Source: Isoetes taiwanensis
Lineage: Eukaryota; Streptophyta; Lycopodiopsida; Isoetales; Isoetaceae
Length of the DNA: 64,000 bases
Direction of reading: 5' to 3'
NCBI GenBank assembly: GCA_021234155.1
Contig: JAJEKV010000005.1
Location: forward strand, 10,348,572 to 10,412,571
This document shows, in pieces, positions 30,804-44,122 of the stretch; positions within the stretch are counted from its first letter, which is position 1; every line of letters starts with the position of its first letter. Both the position numbers and the translations under genes were made by a program. Below the pieces are notes generated by a model. The model did not search any database. It worked only from the letters and a program-made list of their open reading frames with translations, and had not been told where the DNA came from.

Positions 30804-33800
30804 TCATGCGCCCTTGTGCTCCATTGTGCTCCATTGGTCACAAGCCCATTCGAACTCGTAGATGGCTTGTTCGTAGCTGGCTCTCAAGTCAGCCACCTCA
30901 TCTGTGCTTGCTTCTGGAGGCAAGTTCCACAACATAGTTCGAAGCTCGTCCATGATTGCAATGCTATCCCTCAGGGCATCGACTGTGCGTCAACCCTCTG
31001 CTTCGCAGGAGCAACCGTCCGCTATCTCATGGTTGAAATCGTACACCTCCAACCATTTGATGTATGCTTTCTCGGCATCACCACTTGTCAAAGAAGGCGT
31101 TGGTGACCCCTGCCCATCTTCACCTTGCGAGGCGTGCCCATCTTCCATTGCTGCACCAATATAAATGTTAGTTACTTGCGCACACATGTAAAAGCAGCAA
31201 ATAAAGTGGACTCTATTACAACCTAATGAACCTAATTATGGGTGATGCCCCATCAGCTCCCCCTGTGGTCCCTTGCCCTTGTGCGAAGTCGTGGGGGGTG
31301 CTCCCTCGCTATGGTGGGCCCTGCACGCCACGTGTGGACTCTAGCGCGGGCATGTTGTTGCTGTCTGTCGTACCTGCCATGAAACATGTGGACCGGCAGG
31401 ACGGCTGCATCTCTATGGAATCGGATCTACCTGCGAACCTTGGATATCATTTCACGCACATCTGCTGGGCCAAGACCATGAGCATTCTGCATGGTGGCTT
31501 GCACGGTCTGGTGTTCGGCCATGAGCGAGGTTAGGACATCGACGTCATTCGCAGGTGCGGGCGGTCGCGGAGGCATGGGCGGAATGAATTGTCGATTGGG
31601 ATATGACTCATTGTACAACACGGGGTGGCTGCTGGTAAGGAAGTAGTCTCCCGCTATGAGATGCTTGCACACAGCATGAGGGCATGGGCAGTCGCAATAT
31701 CGCATTCTCATATGCTGAGTGTATCTCAATCCCTCCGTTGACTGGCTAGCCTTAGATAACCTCACGTCCACAGCATCTTCCAGTAGGATAGCGTTGGGGT
31801 TTTCGTGCAAGGATTGGATAAGCGAGTGAGCACCTGCATGTCTCTTCGGATATGAGCGTATGCTATATCGTCCAAACTCGGCTGGACAGCCGCAGTGCCA
31901 TGTCTCTCTTTAGCACCTCCCCGGCTAGGCGTGGCAGTAGATATTTTTGCCACGCATGCTTCGCATGGAACCAACATGCAAGAACATTGCCTGCAACCTG
32001 CTTTCAAAAGCACGAGTGTCATTTTCCATCTAGTGATACAATCAATGCACGCTCATCATACCTACTCACCGTCTTCCCAACAATGTCGGTCTTCTAGCAC
32101 GACCTCGGTGATAGCACGTCTCTCACACCTGTCCATGTCAATCGTGATTGACCTGGGCCTGATTGTGCCCATGCGTTCAAAGACAAGACATAGTGCTATC
32201 TTTAGGGCATGACGTTGGTGCCCCTCGTCGGCCTCCACGCTGCAGAGCATATAAAACACTGGGTACCCCACACCCCCGGCAATCGGTACAATCGCTCCGT
32301 ACAACGGAAACTTCCACAGATTTGTGCAAAAGGTTGAATCCATAGCCCAACTGCCACCGCCGCTCCACCTTACAGCAGCCTCCAACATCTTGTCATCTTG
32401 GATGACTAAGATCCATGGCCGGACCAACGGGTCTGCAGCATTAGGATTCCAGGGCTGGTGGAAAATTACCTTCCCGGAGGCTTTCCAATCGTCTATGCCG
32501 TTCTCAAGGCTTTCCCAGTCCGTGCCCAGACTCCCGCCTACGAGGTGCAAGATGGTGAAATTGAAAGATAAAATATTTTTCGTGAAAAGGTCATTGAAAC
32601 AACAGTTAGGACTAAAGGGTAACCATATCGAACCAAAAATAGAGTGAGAACTCGGAGTTAAATATTGTACCACTCACTAAGCATTATGAGGAGTCTACGA
32701 CAACATCACTGCTCCATGGAAAAACAATATTCAAGGGATCTTACCGAGAATTCTCTACCGGTACGCCAGTTGCCACACATCCTCCTGCGCCATCGTGAAG
32801 CGGTATATGACTCGTTCAATTGGGCTTACTGTCATACGTATTTGCGGACCTCGTGCTCTTGCGAAGTCCCACGCAGCACGGGTCATCCCAATACTTCTAA
32901 GCTCTTGTGCGGCAGCCCCAAGCAGTTCAGGATGCACGGGCATTGACCAGTCCTCCGCATTTGTGAAAGGGTCATGGCCAGTGTGTTCTGTGCTCACGTA
33001 TATTCGTGCACCACTCGATGTAGCACCGTTTCCATCTACTTCACTGTCCGCAAACGAAACAAGCATCCTCTGCGGTGCGTCCGTCTGATCTGCCTATCCC
33101 CCCGTGTCCCTCTCCTGCGCGGTTGCCTCCATCGGTGGCAGGCGTAGTCATCCACAACCTCACCCATTGCAGCCCAGACACGTTGGTGCGAATGGACCAA
33201 ACGGACACGATAAGTGGTTTGAAGCTCAACCACCCTTTGCTCGAGGCGGTCCATGGTGGTCTCCTCAGAGTAATTGAAGTCGCTATCCTTCATGGTGCGG
33301 CCACTTTTGCACGTGCACACTTCCATGCACGCCGTTATGTATTCCTGCAAAACGCCATGGCGCTGTAGACCGACTTCCCATTCCTCTGAAATCTTTTGAG
33401 ACGTGGCAGTGGGGGGCCGATGGATGCTTCCATTCAGGTGGGCCATGGCAACTAGCTGGCTCCAAAACTCCACGTAAGGGACTAACTTGTGAGGCCCGGT
33501 TACGCGCCTGTACAACCAACCGCCGGAGTCATCGTCAACTGCAAGCTCGTCACAATATGCAGCCCACCGGTGCATCAAGCGAACATGGTTCTCGATGGGT
33601 GCCCTCCCGCTTCTCTGCGGGATCGGGGGTAAGCGGGGATCGGCAGCACTTACTTCCGACGGGTGGGGAACATAGTGTTGCTGTAGGCACAGCTTCATTA
33701 ACCCATACACAGACTGGTTGAGTGCATAACCACCCTGAGGCGCAACGCGAAGCCATTGAACTGGGTCCGGGTAGAGACCGGCCAGTTCATGTACAAGTTG

Positions 33801-33983
33801 TTGGGGATCTTGGGTGGGAGTAACGTGTGAAGTGGTATGGCCAGACGGGTTCCTCCCATCGCCCACATTTTTCGCGGTTTCCTCCTCCGACATTGTGTCA
33901 TCCTCGGTGTCATGAAGGTCGTACTCACTATCATTTTCATCTGAAATCTGACTGACTGAGTCATCGGTGTCTACCTCTGCCAT
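30804..33983 (-). CDS. MULE transposase with SWIM zinc finger (copy M1)
   Basis: Multi-exon minus-strand gene, start MAEVDTDD at 33983. Segment 33983-33036 is acidic then helical (LVHELAGLYPDPVQWL; HRWAAYCDELAV). Segment 33066-32756 follows. After an intron ending CTCGTAG, exon ~32547-32066 holds the RNase-H-like core (GGGSWAMDSTFCTN, GVGYPVFYML, ITIDMDRCERRAI) with two catalytic-type Asp. After a GTGAGT intron comes AGNVLACWFHAKHAW. Frame 31810-31427 carries the SWIM finger CDCPCPHAVCKH. A last exon (from ~31155) runs to the stop at 30806-30804, with one in-frame TGA at ~31000. Mutator-like transposases cut and paste DNA. One or two frame changes remain (33060, 31880), so activity is doubtful, though this is the cleanest copy. 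It is convergent with the Ulp-like gene. Confidence 0.82.
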
Positions 33984-34822
33984 TGTCGTGCACTCTACTT
34001 GGAAGACAAATATAAACTGTTGCAACACGAACCTGGTACTCAAGCGATCGTTGCAGCACAAATCTCTAGAAAGTCGCCTGTTTCAATGAACCTGCAAGAC
34101 AAAATGTGAATACAGGCTCACTATTGACAAACGTATGGTCAATATTGAAAATGCAAAAGGAGATGAGAGAGAGAAAGAGTGCACCTGCTCTAGCACGACT
34201 TCTCACCGCAATGCGCCTTCCCGAAAGAAAAGTGAGGGTAGAAGGGCCATGCGCGCCCATAAATAACCCATAAATAACCCATGCGCGCCCATGAATCTCT
34301 GTTCAGAATGTCACTTGCAAATAATGCTAGATTTTAAGAAATCGAAGTCTCTTGCAAAATGCGGCGAGCCGAAATCCCTTGGAAACAATGCCAGATTTTA
34401 GAGAACTCCCGGTGTCTGAATCCTGAAGAAAAAGAAAGCAGTTAAGATGCATAACGTTTGGATAAAATATGCACAATATAATTTGCATCAAGGACAGAAA
34501 CTTGAGTACCCAGATATTAGATGAGAAACATAAGTAAACTAAGTAAATGATTGCTGCAAATCTGAAGCTCAAAATTGAAATGAGAATTTGGGGTCCAATC
34601 AATTCCAATAAGGAAAGCAGAAGCTTGAAAGGACGCTGAGCAGCCAAACAAAATGATGGTATATCCTGGTACCTGCAAATGCACATGTTTGCGCTAAGGA
34701 TCACCCTGCAAACACATGACAGACCATTTTGTGCCAAGCAGAACCAGTGTAAGAAACATACCTAAGCAATAGATCCGTAGATCCTTGGTGTTGCAGGTCA
34801 TTGGTAAATAGATCAAGAGCTA

Positions 34823-35470
34823 TTGAACTCTTCAACAAAACCTTTTGAAAATGGATTTAAGGCATGCTGCTTCTGCATGCATAAAAACAAAATGAGAACA
34901 TACTCAGCATGTGGACTGCCTAACAAAAGTATTGCATTTGTTGGAGATTCTGTGAGAAGGCAGCAATTTCAGTCTCTACTGTGCCTTATAACAGGTGCCA
35001 ACCCTCTATCAGCAGAAGATATTGGTCGTGAATTTGATTTCCATGATGATACAAAACCAGAAGGTTGGGCATATAGATTCAAAGCCACTAATACAACTAT
35101 CTTATTTCATTGGTTAGCAAATCTTTGCAAGATTTAGTTCTACAATGCCACCAATCCTCGTGCAGGATCAGCATTACATATAGATTACCCTCCTCTCTTC
35201 CTAGGTGCCAACATGCATAAATTTAATATTATTGTTCTCAATACAGGGCATCACTGGAATCCCAATAAGCTAAGATTAAACAAGTGGGACATTTATGTTG
35301 GTGGTGCTAAGATGACCAAAGGACATCTGAGAATAGAAGATGCACATAAGCAGATTGTTACTAATCTAGCAGGTTGGCTGAATAAAGAGATGAGAAAAAG
35401 AGAAGATTTAGCAGTGTTCATGAGGTCCTTATCTCTTAGACATTATATGAATGGGGAGACAGAAGACTAA
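34823..35470 (+). pseudogene. TBL: TBL acyltransferase fragment (copy T1)
   Basis: The frame reads LPNKSIAFVGDSVRRQQFQS (GDS block of the PMR5/TBL family), WAYRFKATNTTILFHW and LANLCKI. Then comes a TAG at 35135, followed in the same frame by FYNATNPRAGSALHIDYPP, IIVLNTGHHWNPNKL and VFMRSLSLRHYMNGE. TBL proteins are Golgi enzymes that O-acetylate cell-wall polysaccharides. The motif GRQQFQSL/TNTTIL/VLNTGHHW set is closest, from memory, to the TBL14-16 type. The N-terminal anchor exon and the C-terminal DxxH block are missing. The same stop codon is present in copies T2 and T3, so it predates the duplications. Confidence 0.85.
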
Positions 35471-36141
35471 TCGAATCCAGAGAAAATTTGAATCCATACA
35501 AAACTCTATTAAAAAGGCCGTCCAATTCATAGAAAACCCTGTCCTTGCAACAAAAAACGGGTACAGAGGGCACAAAAGAAGCATTTACCTGTCCGGAGAT
35601 CGGTTGGGCAGAAATAAAGCATGATGGTTCAAAAGCGGGTTTAGGTTCGATCACGGTGAGACCGAAAGACATTATTTGCCAGAGCTCCAAGTTCTAGCTC
35701 CAACCTCCATGAAAGCTTCAGCTCCAAGCTGCAAATGAAAGCTCCAGCACCAACCTCATTACGATTTTCCAAAAACGCCCTAAAACCCTAAGACATATTG
35801 TGCAAGTGGCCAAATAACCCTAATGTAAATCCATGACTGCCTCAATACCACGAATGGAAGCACCATAGCAGCAAGATTTTGATCGCAGGAAATGATGTTT
35901 TCCTTCGTTTCACCGAATAGAAAGAAAACAAGGTTCTAGAACTACGATGCGGTTGTAGTTAGTTATTTTGGCAGTTCCTATTTATCTTCTTGGTCGCTCC
36001 TTCTTTGGCATCAGCTCTCGTAGCATCTCCTTGCCTTCTTTCTACAAATTTGGTCCCAAGGCTTTTTACGGTTGGGCCTTTGCCGTGCTTCCTGGTCCGT
36101 TCCTGGTCCCTGTTAGTCTATAGGTTTTCTAGGTATCCACG

Positions 36142-36588
36142 TTGTCGGCTATGGCCCCAAAAAATGGTTCGTTAAAGTTTAGGAAGAGGCATGCAGGCGA
36201 CACTGCTTCAGAGCAGACTCCCGCATGGCTTGGAGCCATGGAAGGAAGGCTGGAAGCCAAGCTAAACGGTCTGAATGACCTTATGGAGAGCAAGTTGCAA
36301 GCTAGGCTGGACGATTTGATTGGCACAAAGGCTGAGGTTATTGTGGCCTTGGAGTCCAAGATTTCGGCCCTTCAAGAGCAAATCCAGCAGAAGACCAGCA
36401 GAGCGAGAGCCCCTCTCCTAAAGTTTCATGAGAATATAAGGCAGTATGATGTTTTGAATCAATTGGAGGACTGTTTTGCAGATTTGGAGCGCCATTTGCT
36501 ATTGCATAAATCCCTGGACGCAGCAGCCAAGAGCATCATAGATAGAGGTAACTCTGTGATTTCTAACAGGAAAAATATTATCTGTTAG
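36142..36588 (+). CDS. Coiled-coil protein fragment, unknown (copy T1)
   Basis: A frame of 148 residues starts MSAMAPKNGSLKFRKRHAG. It is basic at first, then strongly helical with heptad-like Leu (GRLEAKLNGLNDLMESKLQA; ALESKISALQEQIQQK), then HLLLHKSLDAAAKSIIDRG. It follows the TBL piece by ~670 bp, and the two travel together in T1, T2 and T3. It could be a captured host gene's first exon or an ORF1-like coiled coil of a retroelement; there is no decisive motif. Confidence 0.4.
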   Translation: MSAMAPKNGSLKFRKRHAGDTASEQTPAWLGAMEGRLEAKLNGLNDLMESKLQARLDDLIGTKAEVIVALESKISALQEQIQQKTSRARAPLLKFHENIRQYDVLNQLEDCFADLERHLLLHKSLDAAAKSIIDRGNSVISNRKNIIC

Positions 36589-36779
36589 CCGGTTTCCAGA
36601 AGTGCTGCCAAGCAAGAGAAATGACCGCGAGTTTATAGCCAGTAATGGATTTGTAGCAGTTTTTGGCATATTCAGGGTATATACTGGCATATACCTGAAA
36701 TATGCCATGTTTATTTATAACGAGGGTTTGCCCCTTAGGGGCAACCCAAAAATGGCACCTTGATAATCCATGGTGCTAT

Positions 36780-37215
36780 TTGCACCTGTAGCACCCAAAA
36801 AAAAAAAAAAAGAAAAAAAAGAAAAAAAAAATGTTTGATGCATATTGAGGATGCAAATGGCATGCATCCTTAGCATGGTCTGCTCTGAGGATGCAAACGG
36901 CGCCGTGGCGCCATTTGCATTCACTAGCATGCATTTGGTATGCTATATCAAATGCATGTTGAGGATGCAACGGCTCCATGGGCCATTGCATCATCAACAT
37001 GCTTAGAAATGGCATGGAGGATGCAAATGGCGTAAAGTGCCATTTGCACCATAAATATAAAAACATTTATAAAAATAAAAAAAAAATAATAAAATTTGGG
37101 CGTTGCGGGTGCAAATGGCGCCTCGCATGCATCCTTGTGGCACCTTGAGAGTGCAAATGGCCATTTGCACCCGCAAAGAAAAAAAATAAAATAAAATAAA
37201 ATAATTTAAATATTT
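36780..37215. repeat. A-rich run and ATGGCGCCAT-type palindromes (T1 tail)
   Basis: An interrupted poly(A) (36798-36830) is followed by repeated inverted motifs such as GATGCAAATGGC, GCCATTTGCATTC and TGCAAATGGCCATTTGCA. The parallel stretch in the next unit (41805-42225) shows the fuller form TGCAAATGGCGCCATTTGCA. The stretch is non-coding and ends in AAATAAAATAAAATAA at the array junction. Confidence 0.7.
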
Positions 37216-37221
37216 TCGGCC

Positions 37222-39060
37222 TCCCTCCACGCTGCAGAGCATATAAAACACTGGGTACCCCACACCCCGACAATCGGTACAATCGCTCCAGCATAACGGA
37301 AACTTCCATGATTTGTGCAAAAGGTTGAATCCATAGCCCAAGCGCCACCGCCGCTCCACCTTACAAAGACCTCCAACATCTTGTCATCTTGGATGACTAA
37401 GATACATGGTAGGACCAACGGGTTCTGCGCACATTAGGATTCGGGGCTGGTGGAAAATTACCTTCCGGAGGCTTTCCAATCGTCTATGCCGTTCTCAAGG
37501 CTTTCCCGGTCCGTGCCGGACTCCAGCCTCACGAGGTGCAAGATGGTGAAATTGAAAGATAAAATATTTTTCGTGAAAAGGTCATTGAAACAACAGTTAG
37601 GGACTAAAGGGTAACCATATCGAACCAAAAATAGAGTGAGAACTCGGAGTTAAATATTGTACCACTCACTAAGCATTATGAGGAGTCTCACGACAACATC
37701 ACTGCTCCATGGAAAAACAATATTCAAGGGATCTTACCGAGAAATTCTCTACCGCATACGCCGGTTGCCACACATCCTCCTAGCGCCATCGTGAAGCGGT
37801 ATATATTTCGTTCAATTGGGCTTTCTTTGTCATACGTTTTGCGGACCTCGTGCTCTTGCGAAGTCCCACGCAAAGACGGGTCATCCCAATACTTCTAAGC
37901 TCTTGTCGGCAGCCCCAAGCGATTCGGGATGCCGCGGGCATTGACCGGTCCTCGCATTTGTGAAAGGGTCATGGCGGTGTGTTTACGTGCTCGCGTATAT
38001 TAGTGCACCACTTTCGATGTAGCACCGTTTCCATCTACTTCACTGTCCGCAAACGAAACAAGCATCCTCTGCGGTGCGTCCGATCTGCCTATCCCCCCGT
38101 GTCCCTCTCCTGCGCGGTTGCCTCCATCGGTGGCAGGCGTAGTCATCCACAACCTCACCCATTGCAGCCCAGACATGTTGGTGCGAATGGACCAAACGGA
38201 CACGATAAGTGGTTTGAAGCTCAACCACCCTTTGCTCGAGGCGGTCCATGGTGGTCTCCTCAGAGTAATTGAAGTCGCTATCCTTCATGGTGCGGCCACT
38301 TTTGCACGTGCACACTTCCATGCACGCCGTTATGTATTCCTGCAAAATGCCATGGCGCTGTAGACCGACTTCCCATTCCTCTCAAATCTTTTGAGACATG
38401 GCGCGGGGGGTAGATGGATGCTTCCATTGGTGGGCCATGGCAACTTCTTTGGCTCCAAAACTCCACGTAAGGGACTAACTTGTGAGGGCGGTTGCAGCGC
38501 CCATTACAACCAACCCCCGAGTCATCGTCAACCGCAAGCTCGTCACAATATGCAGCCCACCGGTGCATCAAAGTTTAACATGGTTCTCGATGGGTGCCCT
38601 CCCTTCTCGCAGGATCGGGGTAAGCGGGGATCGGCAAAGACTTACCAGAAGCGGGTGGGGAACATAGTGTTCTTTGTAGGCGCGACTTCATTAACCCATA
38701 CCGCATTTGGTTGAGTGCATAACCACCCCGAGGCATAACGCGAAGCCATTGAACCGGGTCCGGGTAGAGACCGGCCGATTCATGTACAAGTTGTTGGGGA
38801 TCTTGGGTGGGAGTAACGATGTGAAGTGGTATGGCGGGCGGGTTCCTCCCATCGCCCACATTTTTTCGCGGTTTCCTCCTCCGACATTGTGTCATCCCGG
38901 TGTCATGAAGGTCGTACTCACTATCATTTTCATCGAAATCGATCGACCGAGTCACCGGTGTCTACCTCCGCCATTGTGCGTGCACTCTACTTGGAAGACA
39001 AATATAAACCTGTTGCAAACACGAACACGGTACTCAAGCGATCGTTGCAAAGACAAATCT
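37222..39060 (-). pseudogene. MULE transposase fragment, damaged copy M2
   Basis: Homologous to 32229-34070: pieces GAWAMDSTFCTN, GTQCFICSAA (shifted), the QEYITACMEVCTCKSGRTMK block and an N-terminal acidic stretch. The reading frame is broken many times, mostly where copy M1 has CTG or CAG. The part of the gene beyond 37222 (SWIM finger, C-terminus) is absent. Confidence 0.8.
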
Positions 39061-39823
39061 CTAGAAAGTCGCCTGTTTCAATGAACCTGCAAGACAAAAT
39101 GTGAATACAGGCTCACTATTGACAAACGTATGGTCAATATTGAAAATGCAAAAGGAGATGAGAGAGAGAAAGAGTGCACCTGCTCTAGCACGACTTCTCA
39201 CCGCAATGCGCCTTCCCGAAAGAAAAGTGAGGGTAGAAGGGCCATGCGCGCCCATAAATAACCCATAAATAACCCATCTTGGCGCCCATGAATCTCTGTT
39301 CAGAATGTCACTTGCAAATAATGCTAGATTTTAAGAAATCGAAGTCTCTTGCAAAATGCGGCGAGCCGAAATCCCTTGGAAACAATGCCAGATTTTAGAG
39401 AACTCCCGGTGTCTGAATCCTGAAGAAAAAGAAAGCAGTTAAGATGCATAACGTTTGGATAAAATATGCACAATATAATTTGCATCAAGGACAGAAACTT
39501 GAGTACCCAGATATTAGATGAGAAACATAAGTAAACTAAGTAAATGATTGCTGCAAATCTGAAGCTCAAAATTGAAATGAGAATTTGGGGTCCAATCAAT
39601 TCCAATAAGGAAAGAGAAGCTTGAAAGGACGTATTTGAAAGCAGCCAAACAAAATGATGGTATATCCTGGTACCTGCAAATGCACATGTTTGCGCTAAGG
39701 ATCACCCTGCAAACACATGACAGACCATTTTGTGCCAAGCAGAACCAGTGTAAGAAACATACCTAAGCAATAGATCCGTAGATCCTTGGTGTTGCAGGTC
39801 ATTGGTAAATAGATCAAGAGCTA

Positions 39824-40465
39824 TTGAACTCTTCAACAAAACCTTTTGAAAATGGATTTAAGGCATCTTACGCATGCAAAAACAAAATGAGAACATACTC
39901 AGCATGTGGACTGCCTAACAAAAGTATTGCATTTGTTGGAGATTCTGTGAGAAGGCAGCAATTTCAGTCTCTATTGTGCCTTATAACAGGTGCCAACCCT
40001 CTATCAGCAGAAGATATTGGTCGTGAATTTGATTTCCATGATGATACAAAACCAGAAGGTTGGGCATATAGATTCAAAGCCACTAATACAACTATCTTAT
40101 TTCATTGGTTAGCAAATCTTTGCAAGATTTAGTTCTACAATGCCACCAATCCTCGTGCAGGATCAGCATTACATATAGATTACCCTCCTCTCTTCCTAGG
40201 TGCCAACATGCATAAATTTAATATTATTGTTCTCAATACAGGGCATCACTGGAATCCCAATAAGCTAAGATTAAACAAGTGGGACATTTATGTTGGTGGT
40301 GCTAAGATGACCAAAGGACATCTGAGAATAGAAGATGCACATAAGCAGATTGTTACTAATCTAGCAGGTTGGCTGAATAAAGAGATGAGAAAAAGAGAAG
40401 ATTTAGCAGTGTTCATGAGGTCCTTATCTCTTAGACATTATATGAATGGGGAGACAGAAGACTAA
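39824..40465 (+). pseudogene. TBL: TBL fragment (copy T2)
   Basis: Same structure and same TAG as copy T1 (frames 39824-40132 and 40208-40465). The upstream part differs only by a few bases lost where T1 reads GCTGCTTCTGC. It keeps FVGDSVRRQQFQS, TNTTIL and VLNTGHHW. Confidence 0.85.
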
Positions 40466-41153
40466 TCGAATCCAGAGAAAATTTGAATCCATACAAAACT
40501 CTATTAAAAAGGCCGTCCAATTCATAGAAAACCACGTCCTTGCAACAAAAACAGTCTGAGAGGGCACAAAAGAAGCATTTACCGTCAGGGAGATCGGTTG
40601 GGCAGAAATAAAGCATGATGGTTCAAAAGCGGGTTTAGGTTTCGATCACGGTGAGACCGAAAGACATTATTTGCGAGCTCAAGTTCTAGCTCCAACCTCC
40701 ATGAAAGCTTGAGCTCCAAAGTCGCAAATGAAAGCTCCAGCACCAACCTCATTACGATTTTCCAAAAACGCCCTAAAACCCTAAGACATATTGTGCAAGT
40801 GGCCAAATAACCCTAATGTAAATCCATGACTGCCTCAATACCACGAATGGAAGCACCATAGCAGCAAGATTTTGATCGTTGAGGAAATGATGTTTTCCTT
40901 CGTTTTCATAGAGAATAGAAAGAAAACAAGGTTCTAGAACTACGATGCGGTTGTAGTTAGTTATTTTGGCGGTTCCTATTTATCTTCTTGGTCGCTCCTT
41001 CTTTGGCATGTCGGCTCTCGTAGCATCTCCTTGCCTTCTTTCTCAAATGGCCTGGTCCCAAGGCTTTTTACGGTTGGGCCTTTGCGGGTGCTTCTGGTCC
41101 GTTCACGGTCCCTGTTAGTCTATAGGTTTTCTAGGTATCCACGTTGTCGGCTA

Positions 41154-41596
41154 TGGCCCCAAAAATGGGTTCGTTAAAGTTTAGGAAGAGGCATGCGGCG
41201 ACAATCGCCTGAGCTTGAGACTCGCATGGCTTGGAGCCATGGAAGGAAAATTTGGAAGCCAAGCTAAAAGCGGTGCGAATGACCTTATGGAGAGCAAGTT
41301 GCAAGCTAGAATTGGGACGATTTGATTGGCACAAAGGTGAGGTTATTGTGGCCTTGGAGTCCAAGATTTCGGCCCTTCAAGAGCAAATCGGCCAGAAGAC
41401 CGCCAGAGCGAGAGCCCCTCTCCTAAAGTTTCATGAGAATATAAGGCGTTATGATGTTTTGAATCAATTGGAGGACCATTTTTTTGCAGATTTGGGGCGC
41501 CATTTGCTATTGCATAAATCCCTGGACGCAGCAGCCAAGAGCATCATAGATAGAGGTAACTCTGTGATTTCTAACAGGAAAAATATTATCTATTAG
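41154..41596 (+). pseudogene. Coiled-coil fragment (copy T2), frameshifted
   Basis: Counterpart of 36142-36588. The N-terminal half is shifted (around 41200-41330) relative to copy T1, again at CTG/CAG positions. From VIVALESKISALQEQ onward it agrees. Confidence 0.5.
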
Positions 41597-41804
41597 CCGG
41601 TTTCCAGAAGTGCTGCCAAGCAAGAGAAATGACCGCGAGTTTATAGCCCGAGAATGGATTTTGTAGATTTTTGGCATATTCAGGGTATATACTGGCATAT
41701 ACCTGAAATATGCCATAAGCCGACATAAACGAGGGTTTGCCCCCTTAGGGGCAACCCAAAAATGGCACCTTGAGAATCCATGGTGCTATTTGCACCTGTA
41801 GCAC

Positions 41805-42225
41805 CCAAAAAAAAAAAAAAGGAAAAAAAAGAAAAAAAATGTTTGATGCATATTGAGGATGCAAATGGCATGCATCCTTAGCGTGGTCTTTTACGAGGAT
41901 GCAAAGCGGGCGGGCGCCATTTGCATTCACTAGCATGCATTTGGTATGCTATATCAAATGCATGTTGAGGATGCAAACGGCTCCATGGCGCCATTGCATC
42001 ATCAACATGCTTAGAAATGGCATGGAGGATGCAAATGGCGCCAAAGTGCCATTTGCACCCGCAGCGCCCAAAAACATTTATAAAAAATAAAAAAATAATA
42101 AAATTTGGAGCGCTATGGTGCAAATGGCGCCTCCGCATGCATCCTTGTGGCACCTTGAGAGTGCAAATGGCGCCATTTGCACCCGCAGCACCAAAAAATA
42201 AAATAAAATAAAATAATTTAAATAT
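41805..42225. repeat. A-rich run and TGCAAATGGCGCC palindromes (T2 tail)
   Basis: This contains an interrupted poly(A), then repeated CAAATGGCGCC / GGCGCCATTTG half-sites and complete palindromes, for example around 42163-42182. It is the better preserved of the two array tails. Confidence 0.75.
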
Positions 42226-42230
42226 TTTCG

Positions 42231-44122
42231 GCCTCCACGCTGCAGAGCATATAAAACACTGGGTACCCCACACCCCCGGCAATCGGTACAATCGCTCCGT
42301 ACAACGGAAACTTCCACAGATTTGTGCAAAAGGTTGAATCCATAGCCCAACTGCCACCGCCGCTCCACCTTACAGCAGCCTCCAACATCTTGTCATCTTG
42401 GATGACTAAGATACATGGCCGGACCAACGGGTCTGCAGCATTAGGATTCCAGGGCTGGTGGAAAATTACCTTCCCGGAGGCTTTCCAATCGTCTATGCCG
42501 TTCTCAAGGCTTTCCCAGTCCGTGCCCAGACTCCCGCCTACGAGGTGCAAGATGGTGAAATTGAAAGATAAAATATTTTTCGTGAAAAGGTCATTGAAAC
42601 AACAGTTAGGACTAAAGGGTAACCATATCGAACCAAAAATAGAATGAGAACTCGGAGTTAAATATTGTACCACTCACTAAGCATTATGAGGAGTCTACGA
42701 CAACATCACTGCTCCATGGAAAAACAATATTCAAGGGATCTTACCGAGAATTCTCTACCGGTACGCCAGTTGCCACACATCCTCCTGCGCCATCGTGAAG
42801 CGGTATATGACTCGTTCAATTGGGCTTACTGTCATACGTATTTGCGGACCTGCCGTGCTCTTCGCGAAGTCCCACGCGGCCGCGGGTCATCCCAATACTT
42901 CTAAGCTCTTGTGCGGCAGCCCAAGCGATTCGGGATGCACCGGGCATTGACCGATCCTCGCATTTGTGAAAGGGTCATGGCGGTGTGTTTCAGGCTCACG
43001 CGTATATTCGCGTGCACCACTTTCGATGTAATGCCGTTTCCATCTACTTCCTTTGTCATAAGCGAAACAAGCATCCTGCGGTGCGTCGTCAGGTCGATCT
43101 GCCTATCCCCCGTGTCCCTCTCTGCGCGGTTGCCTCCATCGGTGGCGGCGTGAGTCATCCACAACCTCACCCATTGCGGCCTGCACCGCGTTGGTGCGAA
43201 TGGACCAAAGCGGACCACGATAAGTGGTTTGAAGCTCAACCACCCTTTGCTCGAGGCGGTCCATGGTGGTCTCCTCGAGTAATTGAAGTCGCTATCCTTC
43301 ATGGTGCGGCCACTTTTTGCTGCGTGCACACTTCCATGCACGCCGTTATGTATTCACGCAAAACGCCATGGCATTTTGTAGACCCGACTTCCCATTCCTC
43401 ACGGGGAAATCTTTTTGAGGCGTGGCGGTGGGGGGCGATGGATGCTTCCATTGGCGGCCACTTTTGCGTGCACACTTCCATGCACGCCGTTATGTATTCT
43501 GCAAAAACGCCATGGGCGTAGGCCGACTTCCCATTCCCTCGAAATCTTTTGAGGCGTGGCGGTGGGGGGCGATGGATGCTTCCATTCAAGGTGGGCCATG
43601 GCAACTAGGCGGCTCCAAAACTCCACGTAAGGGACTAACTTGTGAGGCGATTCCTACAATACAACCAACCGAGTCATCGTCAAGCGCAAGCTTCGTCACA
43701 ATATGCAGCCTACACCGGTGCATCAGCGAACATGGTTCTCGATGGGTGCCCTCCGCTTCTCTGCGGGATCGGGGTAAGCGGGGATTGGACTTACTTCGGC
43801 GGGTGGGGGAACATAGTGTTCTTTGTAGGCCGCGACTTCATTAACCCATACGCATCGGTTGAGTGCATAACCACCACGAGGCTAACGCGAAGCCATTGAA
43901 CGGGTCAGGGTAGAGACCGGCCAGTTCATGTACAAGTTGTTGGGGATCTTGGGTGGGAGTAACGTGTGAAGTGGTATGGCCAGACGGGTTCCTCCCATCG
44001 CCCACATTTTTCGCGGTTTCCTCCTCCGACATTGTGTCATCCTCGGTGTCATGAAGGTCGTACTCACTATCATTTTCATCTGAAATCTGACTGACTGAGT
44101 CATCGGTGTCTACCTCTGCCAT
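42231..44122 (-). pseudogene. MULE transposase fragment (copy M3)
   Basis: Start MAEVDTDDS at 44122, as in M1. 42231-42850 and 43900-44330 are nearly identical to M1, including the RNase-H core (AMDSTFCTN, GVGYPVFYML). 42850-43900 is dense with small indels and holds an extra duplicated ~150-bp piece (the ITACMEVCT stretch appears twice, 43299-43604). Sequence corresponding to the SWIM finger is absent. Confidence 0.82.

Noticed and set aside
34327-34737. 136-residue minus frames antisense to the TBL segment (also 39324-39738 and 51231-51641)
   Set aside because: Conserved only because the whole DNA segment is duplicated; no domain, and the plus strand carries the real TBL exons.
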